From Anthropogastromicrobium aceti (lineage in GTDB: Bacteria > Bacillota > Clostridia > Lachnospirales > Lachnospiraceae): DNA of 64,000 nucleotides. Both the position numbers and the translations under genes were made by a program. The notes under the pieces are model-generated. The model was not told where the DNA came from and did no database searches. It saw nothing but the letters and a program-made list of their open reading frames with translations. Numbering within the stretch: position 1 is the first letter of the stretch; each line of letters opens with the position of its first letter. Positions 1 through 7,933 of the stretch are shown piece by piece. The stretch lies in the NCBI RefSeq assembly GCF_025567095.1, contig NZ_JAOQJH010000003.1, one strand, 5' to 3'.

Positions 1-35
1 GCCTGTTGTTTTTCTTCGGTGCTATACCTGTTCAT
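1..35 (-). CDS. N-terminus of a minus-strand gene cut by the window edge
   Basis: Only the first eleven codons are inside the window. They read MNRYSTEEKQQ from an ATG whose complement lies at 33-35. A strong AGGAGG ribosome site lies just upstream (complement at 40-46), so the start looks real. The basic, Lys/Glu-rich beginning is like the helix-turn-helix N-termini of IS3-type OrfA transposase proteins, and the leader contains a repeat that recurs at 10270. That identity is an inference from twelve residues or fewer. It could equally be an ordinary DNA-binding protein. Confidence 0.4.
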   Translation of the reverse strand, partial: MNRYSTEEKQQ

Positions 36-80
36 TTCTTCCTCCTAACATCTTTCGACATTAGGTCCAAAAATTGTCCG

Positions 81-126
81 CACCCCAGACACTAATCTGG
101 CCACAGTGCCTGTCACCAATGGTATT
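81..126. repeat. 46-bp dispersed REP/IS-end-like repeat, copy 1
   Basis: These 46 bases recur without a mismatch at 10270-10315 in the same orientation. The unit contains a small inverted repeat (CCAGA, six bases, TCTGG) followed by GGCCACAGTGCC, so single strands can fold into short hairpins. That form is typical of REP-like elements or insertion-sequence ends. This copy lies in the leader of the truncated minus-strand gene at the window start. Confidence 0.75.
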
Positions 127-314
127 TTTTACTTCAAATTCTTTGGAGCAAATGCTATATCGTACAGGAGATTGTTTTGTTCATTAACGAGCGTCAACTT
201 TGTCTTGCTAATCAATCAAATTTTCATGCAAGCATGAAATTTATCCAGATTTAGCATGATGCGTGAATTGTAACACCAAAATTAAAAAACATATAGATTT
301 TTAAATCAACAGTA

Positions 315-343
315 TTGACATGTAAATAACTTCATGATATTTT
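315..343 (+). promoter_or_regulatory. Promoter of the c-di-GMP riboswitch transcript
   Basis: TTGACA at 315-320 and TATTTT at 338-343 are separated by 17 bases. Initiation would fall near 350, about ten bases before the aptamer. No coding region is seen between this promoter and the riboswitch. Confidence 0.6.
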
Positions 344-360
344 ATTTTTGAAAAATTAAA

Positions 361-438
361 GGCAAACTTGCTGAAAAGCAGGGACGCAAAGCCAGAAGGG
401 ACTAAAGTCAGAAAGTTTGACCATGTCAGCCGGTTGCC
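361..438 (+). promoter_or_regulatory. Cyclic di-GMP-I (GEMM-I) riboswitch aptamer
   Basis: The segment has the conserved GEMM-I blocks in order: GGCAAAC, a short helix capped by a GAAA tetraloop (TTGCT-GAAA-AGCAG), the invariant GGACGCAAAGCC core, a second helix arm starting AGAAGGGACTAAAGTC, and the closing GTCAGCCGGTTGCC. GGCAA (361-365) pairs with TTGCC (434-438) to close P1. This family binds cyclic di-GMP and controls downstream genes in many clostridia. The nearest terminator hairpin is at 542, and the first full gene downstream is the hybrid kinase at 913. The aptamer call is firm from sequence. Whether binding turns expression on or off cannot be read here. Confidence 0.9.
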
Positions 439-541
439 GCTGTTTCTATATCATCATAATATATGGAAAAGATGTTTGAACAGAAGAGATTCCGATACCT
501 TTTATACTATATAGATGTGTGATTTTAAAGAACCGTAGTAG

Positions 542-575
542 GGACACTGGCAGAATTTTGGCAAGTGTCCTTTTT
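542..575 (+). terminator. Rho-independent terminator downstream of the riboswitch
   Basis: GGACACT (542-548) pairs with AGTGTCC (564-570) and is followed directly by TTTTT. The hairpin starts about 100 bases after the aptamer, farther than in most GEMM expression platforms. It may be the regulated terminator or simply the end of a short riboswitch RNA. Confidence 0.7.
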
Positions 576-677
576 GTATGCAAAATATAAGAGAACTGGT
601 AGGAACAAGTTCTCTGTGTCGGTATACAGAAAAAAGCAGGATGAAGAATGCGTAAAACAGAATGAGGATTTTTATAA

Positions 678-783
678 TATGAATGTACATGTTTCAAAAC
701 TAGTTGAGATGAAGATGATGGAAGAGACGATTAGAAGTATGAAATCCAGCATGGGGATCGAAACGCAGGTCATTGAAAAGTAA
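678..783 (+). pseudogene. Relic of a response-regulator receiver C-terminus
   Basis: The last 35 codons of an open frame read like the end of a REC domain: MNVHVSKLVEMK, then TIRSMKSS and QVIEK before the stop. In live paralogues here the equivalent is MNAHLAKPL, so the conserved Lys-Pro has become Lys-Leu. Sequence upstream of 678 does not continue the receiver fold. A sister relic lies at 6884-7058 with nearly the same ending. This is therefore the tail of a lost hybrid-kinase or regulator gene, not a functional small protein. Confidence 0.7.
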
Positions 784-804
784 TAAATGGATTTGATGCA
801 GCAG

Positions 805-899
<95 letters not shown>

Positions 900-912
900 T
901 AGGAGAACTATT

Positions 913-3750
913 ATGATTTCAGGGGTAAAAAAGTGCATAGCATTGCTGTTGACTTTGTTATGTATATTGGCGATGTATCCGCAGGCGGTATTTGCAGCCG
1001 AGGAGACTTCACAGCATGAAACTGTCAAAGTCGGTTTCTTTGCCATGGATGGTTATCACATGATGGACGAAAAGGGCAACCGCAGTGGTTATGGCTATGA
1101 TTTTCTTCGGCTGATGGCCCGTTATTGGGATGTAGATTACGAGTATGTCGGATACGATAAGAGCTGGGAAGATATGCAGCAGATGCTCGAAGACGGCGAG
1201 ATCGACATGGTAACATCTGCCCGCAAAACACCGGACAGAGAAGAAAAGTTTGATTTTTCACGTCCGATCGGAACGAATAATGGGATTCTGACCGTCCGCA
1301 GTGACAACAGCACGATTGTGGACGGCAATTACAGCACTTACAACGGTATTCGTGTGGCGCTTTTGAACGGAAACACCCGGAATGAAGAGTTTGCGGATTT
1401 TGCAGACAACAAAGGATTTACATATGTTCCATCTTATTTTGATACGACCGCAGAAATGGAGGAAGCCCTTCAGAGCGGAAAAGTTGATGCGATTGTTACC
1501 AGTTCTCTGAGAAAAACAAACAATGAGCGTATTGTGGATAAATTTGGCAGCAGCGATTTCTATGTCATTGTTAAAAAAGGCAATACAAAATTGCTGTATG
1601 AAGTTAATTATGCGATCGACCAGTTGAATGCAGTTGAGGGTGACTGGAAAACGACACTTTATAATAATAATTATGAAAGCATAGAAACTAAGAATCTGGA
1701 ATATACGGAGCAAGAAAAAAGTATTATTGTACAGTATTCCAAGGGCAACCCACTTCATGTTCTGTGTGATCCGACTCGTTATCCATATTCTTATAATGAA
1801 AATGGTGAGATGAAGGGTATTATCCCGGATTACTTTAGGAAAATTGCAGACTACGCCGGGATTTCCTATGAGTTTCTGACACCTGCCACCAGAGATGAGT
1901 ATATTGCTTATCAGAAAAATAAGGAAACCACAGACATGAGCATCGATGCGCGTCTGGATACAGATAACTATGCTGAGACGAAAGAATGGGGAATTACGGC
2001 ACCTTACATTACGATGCAGCTGGCAAGGGTGACACGGCGTGACTTTGATGGAGAAATCAATGTTGTTGCTACGGTTGACCAGACAGCATCAAATTCAATT
2101 GCAGATGCAATGGCACCCGGCGCAGAAAAGCTGATGTGCAGTACCCGGCAGGAAATGATGGAAGCTGTCCGTAAGGGTAAAGCCGATGCTACCTTCGTCT
2201 ACTATTACATGGCACAGGCGTTTGTGAATAGTGACACTACGGGCACCATGACATATACGCTGCTGGAACAGCCTACATTCACCTACCGCATGGTAGTTTC
2301 GTCAACAGAGAACCATGCGCTGGCTGGTATTCTGACGAAAGCAATGTATGCCATGCCCCAAAATCTTGTCGAAGATCTAGCAGCACGGTATACCACATAC
2401 AAAGCAGCAGAGCTGACATTTGTTGACTGGATCCGTCTGCATCCTGTTGTTACTGTTTGGGTTCTTCTTATTTTCGGATGGCTGCTGACTACTATGGCTG
2501 TGATAGCAACGCGTTTCAGTGCAAGAAAAAAAGCTCAGAAGGCAGCCCAGGAGAAGGCTGAGAAAATGGCGGAACTGGCAGAGTATGCGCAGGCTGCAAA
2601 CAAGGCAAAAACAGCATTTATGTCACATATGTCCCATGATATGAGAACACCGATGAATGCAATCATGGGATTTACCGGTATTGCAATGAAAAATAATCCG
2701 TCAGACGAAGTGAAAAATTGTCTGGAAAAGATTAATGAAAGTTCAGAGCATTTACTGTCGCTGATCAATGATGTATTAGATCTGACTCGTGTGGAAAGTG
2801 GAAAAGTGAAATACAATCAGGTACCGACAGATTTAAAAAGTATCACAGATTCTGCACTGGATATTACAAAAGGCTTTCTTACGAACAGGGATATAAGCTT
2901 TAAGATCCAGCGTGAAGAAGCAAAGATCCCAAATGTACTTGTGGATCCTGTACGTCTGCGAGATGTGCTGGTTAATATTCTGAGCAATGCCGTGAAGTTC
3001 ACTCCGGATGGAGGGACGATTACATTTGAAGCCCGGTGTCAGGAAAAGGGCGGGGATGGATATATAAATATGCATTACCGCATTTCGGATACTGGTATTG
3101 GCATGAGTGAGGAATTTACAAAAGAAGTTTTTGAGGAATTTGCACAGGAAGATTCCGATGTGAGAACGCAGTACCATGGAGCTGGACTGGGGATGGCTAT
3201 CGTAAAGAAGTATATAGATATGATGGGTGGAACCATTTTGGTGCATAGTAAAAAGCATGAGGGAACCACTTTTACTGTGGATATTCCTCTGGAAATTACA
3301 GATAAGGAATGTAATAAGTCAGACACAGGTTTTTCTGAAAAGGTAAATCTTACAGGTGTGAATGTCCTTCTTGTAGAGGATAATGAACTGAATGCAGAGA
3401 TTGCTACCGTGCAGCTGGAAGAGTTTGGAATAAAAGTAGAAAGAGCTGTGGATGGAAGGAATGCTGTTGAAATTTTCAGAAATCATCCAGAAGGCACATT
3501 TGATGTAATCCTGATGGATATTATGATGCCGGTAATGGATGGATTGACAGCGACTAAAGCAATCCGGGCATTAAATCGACCAGATGCAGGAATAATTCCG
3601 ATTATTGCAATGACCGCCAATGCTTTTGCAGAAGATGTACAAAGATGTTTAGATGCAGGAATGAACGCACATTTAGCTAAACCTTTGGATATTGAAAAAG
3701 TGAAAAAAACGATTTGTGAACATACAATTGAATTATATAGCAAAGAGTAA
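913..3750 (+). CDS. Hybrid sensor histidine kinase with tandem periplasmic solute-binding domains
   Basis: This 945-residue membrane kinase has a BvgS-like layout. A signal peptide (1-28, ending AVFA) is followed by two extracytoplasmic SBP_bac_3 domains (about 38-260 and 275-500) and a membrane span (about 511-533). Then come a HisKA domain with the phosphoryl His575 in SHDMRTPMNAI, a HATPase with DTGIGMS, and a C-terminal receiver with Asp869 in LMDIMMPVMDG. It probably senses an amino acid or similar small solute outside the cell and passes phosphate to its own receiver. No Hpt or output domain follows, so the next relay partner is elsewhere. AGGAG at 901-905 sets the start. The promoter and microsatellite just upstream may make expression variable. 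Confidence 0.9.
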   Translation: MISGVKKCIALLLTLLCILAMYPQAVFAAEETSQHETVKVGFFAMDGYHMMDEKGNRSGYGYDFLRLMARYWDVDYEYVGYDKSWEDMQQMLEDGEIDMVTSARKTPDREEKFDFSRPIGTNNGILTVRSDNSTIVDGNYSTYNGIRVALLNGNTRNEEFADFADNKGFTYVPSYFDTTAEMEEALQSGKVDAIVTSSLRKTNNERIVDKFGSSDFYVIVKKGNTKLLYEVNYAIDQLNAVEGDWKTTLYNNNYESIETKNLEYTEQEKSIIVQYSKGNPLHVLCDPTRYPYSYNENGEMKGIIPDYFRKIADYAGISYEFLTPATRDEYIAYQKNKETTDMSIDARLDTDNYAETKEWGITAPYITMQLARVTRRDFDGEINVVATVDQTASNSIADAMAPGAEKLMCSTRQEMMEAVRKGKADATFVYYYMAQAFVNSDTTGTMTYTLLEQPTFTYRMVVSSTENHALAGILTKAMYAMPQNLVEDLAARYTTYKAAELTFVDWIRLHPVVTVWVLLIFGWLLTTMAVIATRFSARKKAQKAAQEKAEKMAELAEYAQAANKAKTAFMSHMSHDMRTPMNAIMGFTGIAMKNNPSDEVKNCLEKINESSEHLLSLINDVLDLTRVESGKVKYNQVPTDLKSITDSALDITKGFLTNRDISFKIQREEAKIPNVLVDPVRLRDVLVNILSNAVKFTPDGGTITFEARCQEKGGDGYINMHYRISDTGIGMSEEFTKEVFEEFAQEDSDVRTQYHGAGLGMAIVKKYIDMMGGTILVHSKKHEGTTFTVDIPLEITDKECNKSDTGFSEKVNLTGVNVLLVEDNELNAEIATVQLEEFGIKVERAVDGRNAVEIFRNHPEGTFDVILMDIMMPVMDGLTATKAIRALNRPDAGIIPIIAMTANAFAEDVQRCLDAGMNAHLAKPLDIEKVKKTICEHTIELYSKE

Positions 3751-3776
3751 AAGAATGTAATTACTCTGTTAGTAAA

Positions 3777-3804
3777 TTGACACAAGTTGGATATAGAGTA
3801 TAAT
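3777..3804 (+). promoter_or_regulatory. Sigma-70 promoter for the second hybrid kinase
   Basis: TTGACA at 3777-3782 and a perfect TATAAT at 3799-3804 are 16 bases apart. The leader to the ATG at 3936 is about 125 bases. No clear terminator separates it from the preceding kinase, only a weak AGAGTAA/TTACTCT hairpin without a T-run. Confidence 0.75.
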
Positions 3805-3935
3805 TATAGTAAAAGTACAGCAGAAGCTGTTGCAAAGATATTTATAAAAATATTGTGGGGGTATTGATTAATAATGAATGTAAAATTAAAATCTGCAAGC
3901 AAGCAGGCGACTGTAGCCTGGAGGGTGGGAGAAAG

Positions 3936-6803
3936 ATGAAGAAGTGCAAATTAGTACAGAATATAAGGAATTTCAAAATTTTTTACTTTATATTTTTTAC
4001 AATGATATGTTTAAGTGTTTTACCCGTTTCTGCCTTTGCTAAAGAAAATTCTGATTATGTTATCCGGGTAGGATCTTTTGAGGAAACTTATAATGTAGTC
4101 AATGAAAAGGGAGAAAGAAGCGGCTATGGTTATGAGTATCTTCAAGATATTGCAGGTTATGCAGGATGGACATATAAATACATAACAAGTGATTGGAAAA
4201 ACTGCTTTACACAGTTGGAAAATGGAGAGATTGATATTCTTGGTGGCATTTCCTATACAGACGAACGTGCTGAAAATATGCTTTTTTCCGATATGCCTAT
4301 GGGGGAAGAGAAATATTACATCTATACGGATGCATCCAATATGGATCTTACAGCAGGAAATTTGGATTCTTTTGAGGGAAAAAATATTGGTGTGTTTAAA
4401 GATAATATAACGGAGGATGTGCTTAACGAATGGGAGTTAAAGTATGGTCTGCATACGCAGCATGTCAATGTTTCTAATACCGCAGAAGTTATGGACAAAC
4501 TGTCGAAACATGAAATTGACTGCTTCGTTTCGGTAGAAGAACCCCGTTGGGAAGAATCTGATATTTCGCCTGTTACAAGTATTGGAGAGACAGAAGTCTA
4601 TTTTGCCATAAATCCCAAACGTTCGGATATCAAAGAAGCACTGGATAGTGCTATGCGCAGAATCAAGGATGACAATCCATTTTACACTGATGATCTCTAC
4701 AGGCGTTATCTTTCTGCACAGAGCAGCTCGTTTCTTTCAAAAGAAGAAAGGGAGTGGATCGGGCAGCATGGAGCAATCAGGATAGGGTATCTGAATCAGG
4801 ATGGAGGTATCAGTAGTGTAGATCCATCAACAGGCAAATTGACAGGTGTTATCACAGATTATGTGGATCTTGCAGAAAATTGTCTGCAAGGTCAGACTCT
4901 GGAATTTGAATTAAATGGATATAATACAAGAAGTGAACTGCTTCAGGCATTGCAGGATGGAAAAATAGACCTGATTTTTCATGCAAACCAGAATCCATAC
5001 TTTGCAGAAACAAATGGATTTGCTTTGTCGGATACGCTATTGACTCTCAATATGGCAGCAATTACGGCAAAGGATTCTTTTGATGAAAATAAAGAGAATA
5101 TAGTTGCCGTTGAAAAAGATAATTTTGCATTGAAAGCATATCTTTCATACAATTATCCGCAATGGGAGGTTGTGGAATATGAGACATCAGATGCAGCAGT
5201 AAAAGCAATGCAGAAAGGGGAGACGGATTGTATTGTAAGCAATTCAGGTACTGTTTCATACTATTTGAAAAATAATAAGCTTCATAGTGTTTTCCTGACA
5301 AAAGAAGCTGATGTTTCATTTGCTGTTCAGCAGGGAGAACCGATTCTTTTGTCCATTCTGAATAAAACACTGACATCTATGCCTACAGCTCAATTTTCGG
5401 GTGCAGTAGTTTCGTATAATGCTTCCTCACGAAAAGTTACAGCGAAGGAGTTTGTTCAGGATAATTTACGGACAGTCTCACTTATCGTTGGAATTTCTTT
5501 TTGTGTTGTTCTGTATATCATTCTTCGTTCTTTGAAGAAGTCAAAACGTGCGGAAGAAAAATCCAAGAAGTCTGCTGAGCGGGCATTGAAGCTGAATCAG
5601 GAACTTGAAGAAAAACAGCAGGAACTACATAATGCACTGGTAGAAGCACAGAGTGCCAATAAGGCTAAGACATCCTTTTTAAATAACATGTCTCATGATA
5701 TCAGGACACCAATCAATGGCATTATTGGTATGCTTATGATCCTTGAGAAAAGCGGAAATGATGGTGAGCGGGCAAAAGATTGCCTGCATAAAATAAAGGA
5801 GTCTTCGAAACTGTTATTATCATTGGTAAATGATGTTTTAGATATGGCAAAGTTAGAATCGGATACCGTGGTTTTTAGTGATGAATCCATCAATCTGGAT
5901 CAGGTATGTCAGGAAATCACGGAGTCACTATCTTTTCAGGCAGAAGAAAAAGGACTTCATGTTATAGGAGAACATGATGATTACAGTGGTATATATGTTT
6001 GGAGCAATGCAGTTCATCTGAAAAAAGTATTGATGAATCTGTTTACAAACAGTATGAAGTACAATAAGGTGAATGGTTCTATTTACATGAGTATGAGAAC
6101 GATTGAAAGATCAGAAGATCACATGACATGTGAATTTAAAATAAGAGATAATGGAATTGGAATGTCAGAAGAATTTATAAAAAATGAATTGTTTACTCCA
6201 TTTGTACAGGCAGATAATTCCCCACGTTCTGATTATAATGGGACAGGTCTGGGAATGCCTATTGTGAAACAACTTGTAGAAAAGATGGGCGGAACCATAA
6301 CAGTTGAAAGCAAGCTTGGTGAAGGAAGCTGTTTTACTGTAATACTTCCATTTAAAATTGATACGAATGCACGGCCAGAAGAAAAAGAAGATTTTGATGC
6401 AGATATATCAGATATCCGGGTATTGCTGGTTGAAGATAATGAGCTGAATGCGGAAATAGCAGAATTTATGCTGACGGAAAATGGAGCTAAAGTAGAAACA
6501 GTGAACAATGGGTTAGAAGCTGTTCAGCGCTTTGAAGCTTCCGAACCGGGAACATACGATGTTATTTTAATGGATGTTATGATGCCGGTGATGGATGGTC
6601 TTACTGCTGCAAGAACAATAAGAGACCTGGAACGGCAAGATGCAAAAACAATCCCTATCATTGCTATGACTGCAAATGCATTCAGGGAAGATGCAGAAAA
6701 GTGTATGGAAGCAGGAATGAACGCACATCTTGCAAAGCCCTTAGATGATAAAACAATCAAGAAGACTATATGCGAAGAATTGGGAAGCAGTAGGGACATG
6801 TGA
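3936..6803 (+). CDS. Hybrid sensor histidine kinase with tandem periplasmic solute-binding domains
   Basis: A paralogue of the kinase at 913, 955 residues from the ATG at 3936. That start has a GGAGGG site just upstream and puts a signal peptide (about 1-34, ending AFA) at the N-terminus. A GTG at 3855 keeps the frame open but would add 27 unrelated residues. Domains in order are two SBP_bac_3 modules (to about 490), a membrane span (about 516-533), a coiled-coil linker rich in Glu/Lys, HisKA with His587 in SHDIRTPINGI, HATPase with DNGIGMS, and a receiver with Asp880. The tandem binding domains suggest amino-acid-like ligands. There is no Hpt or output domain. It has its own promoter at 3777 and is followed by repeat copy B. 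Confidence 0.9.
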   Translation: MKKCKLVQNIRNFKIFYFIFFTMICLSVLPVSAFAKENSDYVIRVGSFEETYNVVNEKGERSGYGYEYLQDIAGYAGWTYKYITSDWKNCFTQLENGEIDILGGISYTDERAENMLFSDMPMGEEKYYIYTDASNMDLTAGNLDSFEGKNIGVFKDNITEDVLNEWELKYGLHTQHVNVSNTAEVMDKLSKHEIDCFVSVEEPRWEESDISPVTSIGETEVYFAINPKRSDIKEALDSAMRRIKDDNPFYTDDLYRRYLSAQSSSFLSKEEREWIGQHGAIRIGYLNQDGGISSVDPSTGKLTGVITDYVDLAENCLQGQTLEFELNGYNTRSELLQALQDGKIDLIFHANQNPYFAETNGFALSDTLLTLNMAAITAKDSFDENKENIVAVEKDNFALKAYLSYNYPQWEVVEYETSDAAVKAMQKGETDCIVSNSGTVSYYLKNNKLHSVFLTKEADVSFAVQQGEPILLSILNKTLTSMPTAQFSGAVVSYNASSRKVTAKEFVQDNLRTVSLIVGISFCVVLYIILRSLKKSKRAEEKSKKSAERALKLNQELEEKQQELHNALVEAQSANKAKTSFLNNMSHDIRTPINGIIGMLMILEKSGNDGERAKDCLHKIKESSKLLLSLVNDVLDMAKLESDTVVFSDESINLDQVCQEITESLSFQAEEKGLHVIGEHDDYSGIYVWSNAVHLKKVLMNLFTNSMKYNKVNGSIYMSMRTIERSEDHMTCEFKIRDNGIGMSEEFIKNELFTPFVQADNSPRSDYNGTGLGMPIVKQLVEKMGGTITVESKLGEGSCFTVILPFKIDTNARPEEKEDFDADISDIRVLLVEDNELNAEIAEFMLTENGAKVETVNNGLEAVQRFEASEPGTYDVILMDVMMPVMDGLTAARTIRDLERQDAKTIPIIAMTANAFREDAEKCMEAGMNAHLAKPLDDKTIKKTICEELGSSRDM

Positions 6804-6863
6804 AAATTTATTAAACCAGGAGGTTGACAAGGAGATGTATAGAGAAATATATTTGACAGACAG
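6801..6863 (+). repeat. 63-bp promoter-bearing dispersed repeat, copy B
   Basis: Matches 805-867 at 56 of 63 positions. It overlaps the stop codon of the preceding kinase by three bases and contains TTGACA (6824-6829), 18 bases, then TATATT (6848-6853). Here the GACA tail is only two units long. The receiver relic at 6884 follows, and then the lipoprotein gene at 7118. Confidence 0.85.
6824..6853 (+). promoter_or_regulatory. Promoter inside repeat copy B
   Basis: TTGACA and TATATT with an 18-base spacer, in the same places as in copy A. It could transcribe through the receiver relic into the solute-binding lipoprotein at 7118 and the kinase at 7917, for which no closer strong promoter was found. 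Confidence 0.5.
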
Positions 6864-6883
6864 AAGATGAAAGGAAAAGGAAA

Positions 6884-7058
6884 GTTCCGATTATTGCCAT
6901 GACTGCCAATGCATTCACAGAGGACATTCAACATTCTCTGGCAGCCGGTATGAATGCACATGTTTCAAAACCGGTTGAGATGAAGGTGCTGGAAAAGACG
7001 ATCAGAAGCATAAAATCCGGCGGGGGGGGGTACCGAACTGCAGGTCATTGAACAGTGA
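6884..7058 (+). pseudogene. Relic of a response-regulator receiver C-terminus with a G9 tract
   Basis: From 6884 the frame reads like the last 50 residues of a receiver domain: VPIIAMTANAFTED, then AAGMNAHVSKPVEMK and TIRSIKSG. There is no N-terminal two thirds and no start codon or ribosome site. A run of nine G (7022-7030) breaks the frame: with eight G it would continue to TELQVIEQ and a stop, matching the ending of the relic at 678-783. As written it stops a few codons later in another frame. The Lys-Pro motif is still intact, so this copy has decayed less than the first. Confidence 0.75.
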
Positions 7059-7117
7059 CAAATGGAAAGTAACCAGACATAAAAAAATCGAAAAGGATAG
7101 TTAGGAATAGAAAGAAT

Positions 7118-7933
7118 ATGAAAGGAAAAAGAGTGATTGCAGGCATTCTGCTTGTGGGAATTTTAGCAGTTACCCTGGCAGGGTGTAAAAACACAGATAA
7201 CACGAAAGAAGAAACAGAAAAGCCTGTTATTACCCTCGGCAGCGACAACTATCCACCATACAATTATTTGAATGAGGATGGTGTACCGACGGGCATAGAT
7301 GTAGAACTGGCTACGGAAGCATTTAAAAGAATGGGATATCAGGTGGAGGTTGTCCAGATCAACTGGGAGAAGAAAAAAGAACTGGTGGAAAGCGGAGAGA
7401 TTGACTGTATCATGGGCTGTTTTTCCATGGAAGGGCGTCTTGATGATTACCGCTGGGCGGGACCATATATAGCAAGCCGTCAGGTGGTCGCTGTAAATGA
7501 GAATAGTGATATTTATAAACTGAGTGACCTAGAGGGAAAGAACCTGGCTGTTCAGTCCACAACCAAACCGGAAGGCATCTTTCTGAACCGGACGGATGAG
7601 AGAATCCCAAAGCTGGGCAATCTGATCAGTCTGGGACACAGGGAGTTGATCTATACGTTTCTGGGAAAAGGCTATGTAGATGCAGTCGCCGCACATGAGG
7701 AATCGATTGTTCAGTATATGAAGGATTATGATGCAAGCTTCCGTATCCTGGAAGAACCTTTGATGATCACTGGAATAGGTGTCGCTTTTGCCAAAGATGA
7801 TGACAGAGGAATCTGTGAGCAGATGAGCCAGACTCTGGAAGAAATGCGTCAGGATGGCACATCCCTGAAAATTATTGGAAAATATCTGGATGATCCCCAG
7901 AAGTATCTGGAGGTGGATGATCTTGGATATTAA
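7118..7933 (+). CDS. Amino-acid-type solute-binding lipoprotein (SBP_bac_3)
   Basis: The 271-residue product has a lipoprotein signal with lipobox LAGC (Cys about 23) and one SBP_bac_3 fold. The fold starts ITLGSDNYPPYNYLNEDG and continues with the family pattern GIDVELATEAFKRMG. It would be anchored outside the membrane and bind a polar amino acid or similar ligand. No ABC permease or ATPase adjoins it. Instead its last codons overlap the start of a hybrid kinase, so it probably works as the detached sensor of that kinase, in the same way that the kinases at 913 and 3936 carry SBP modules within the protein. The ribosome site (AGGAATAG) is weak. Confidence 0.85.
   Translation: MKGKRVIAGILLVGILAVTLAGCKNTDNTKEETEKPVITLGSDNYPPYNYLNEDGVPTGIDVELATEAFKRMGYQVEVVQINWEKKKELVESGEIDCIMGCFSMEGRLDDYRWAGPYIASRQVVAVNENSDIYKLSDLEGKNLAVQSTTKPEGIFLNRTDERIPKLGNLISLGHRELIYTFLGKGYVDAVAAHEESIVQYMKDYDASFRILEEPLMITGIGVAFAKDDDRGICEQMSQTLEEMRQDGTSLKIIGKYLDDPQKYLEVDDLGY

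Noticed and set aside
565..783. Independent 72-codon gene
   Set aside because: The terminator at 542-575 overlaps its start, there is no ribosome site, and its second half is a receiver-domain tail.
3744..3766. Terminator after the first kinase
   Set aside because: AGAGTAA/TTACTCT can pair but is weak and lacks a following T-run.
3855..3935. Extended start of the second kinase at GTG 3855
   Set aside because: The 27 extra residues are hydrophilic and would hide the signal peptide; the ribosome site fits ATG 3936.
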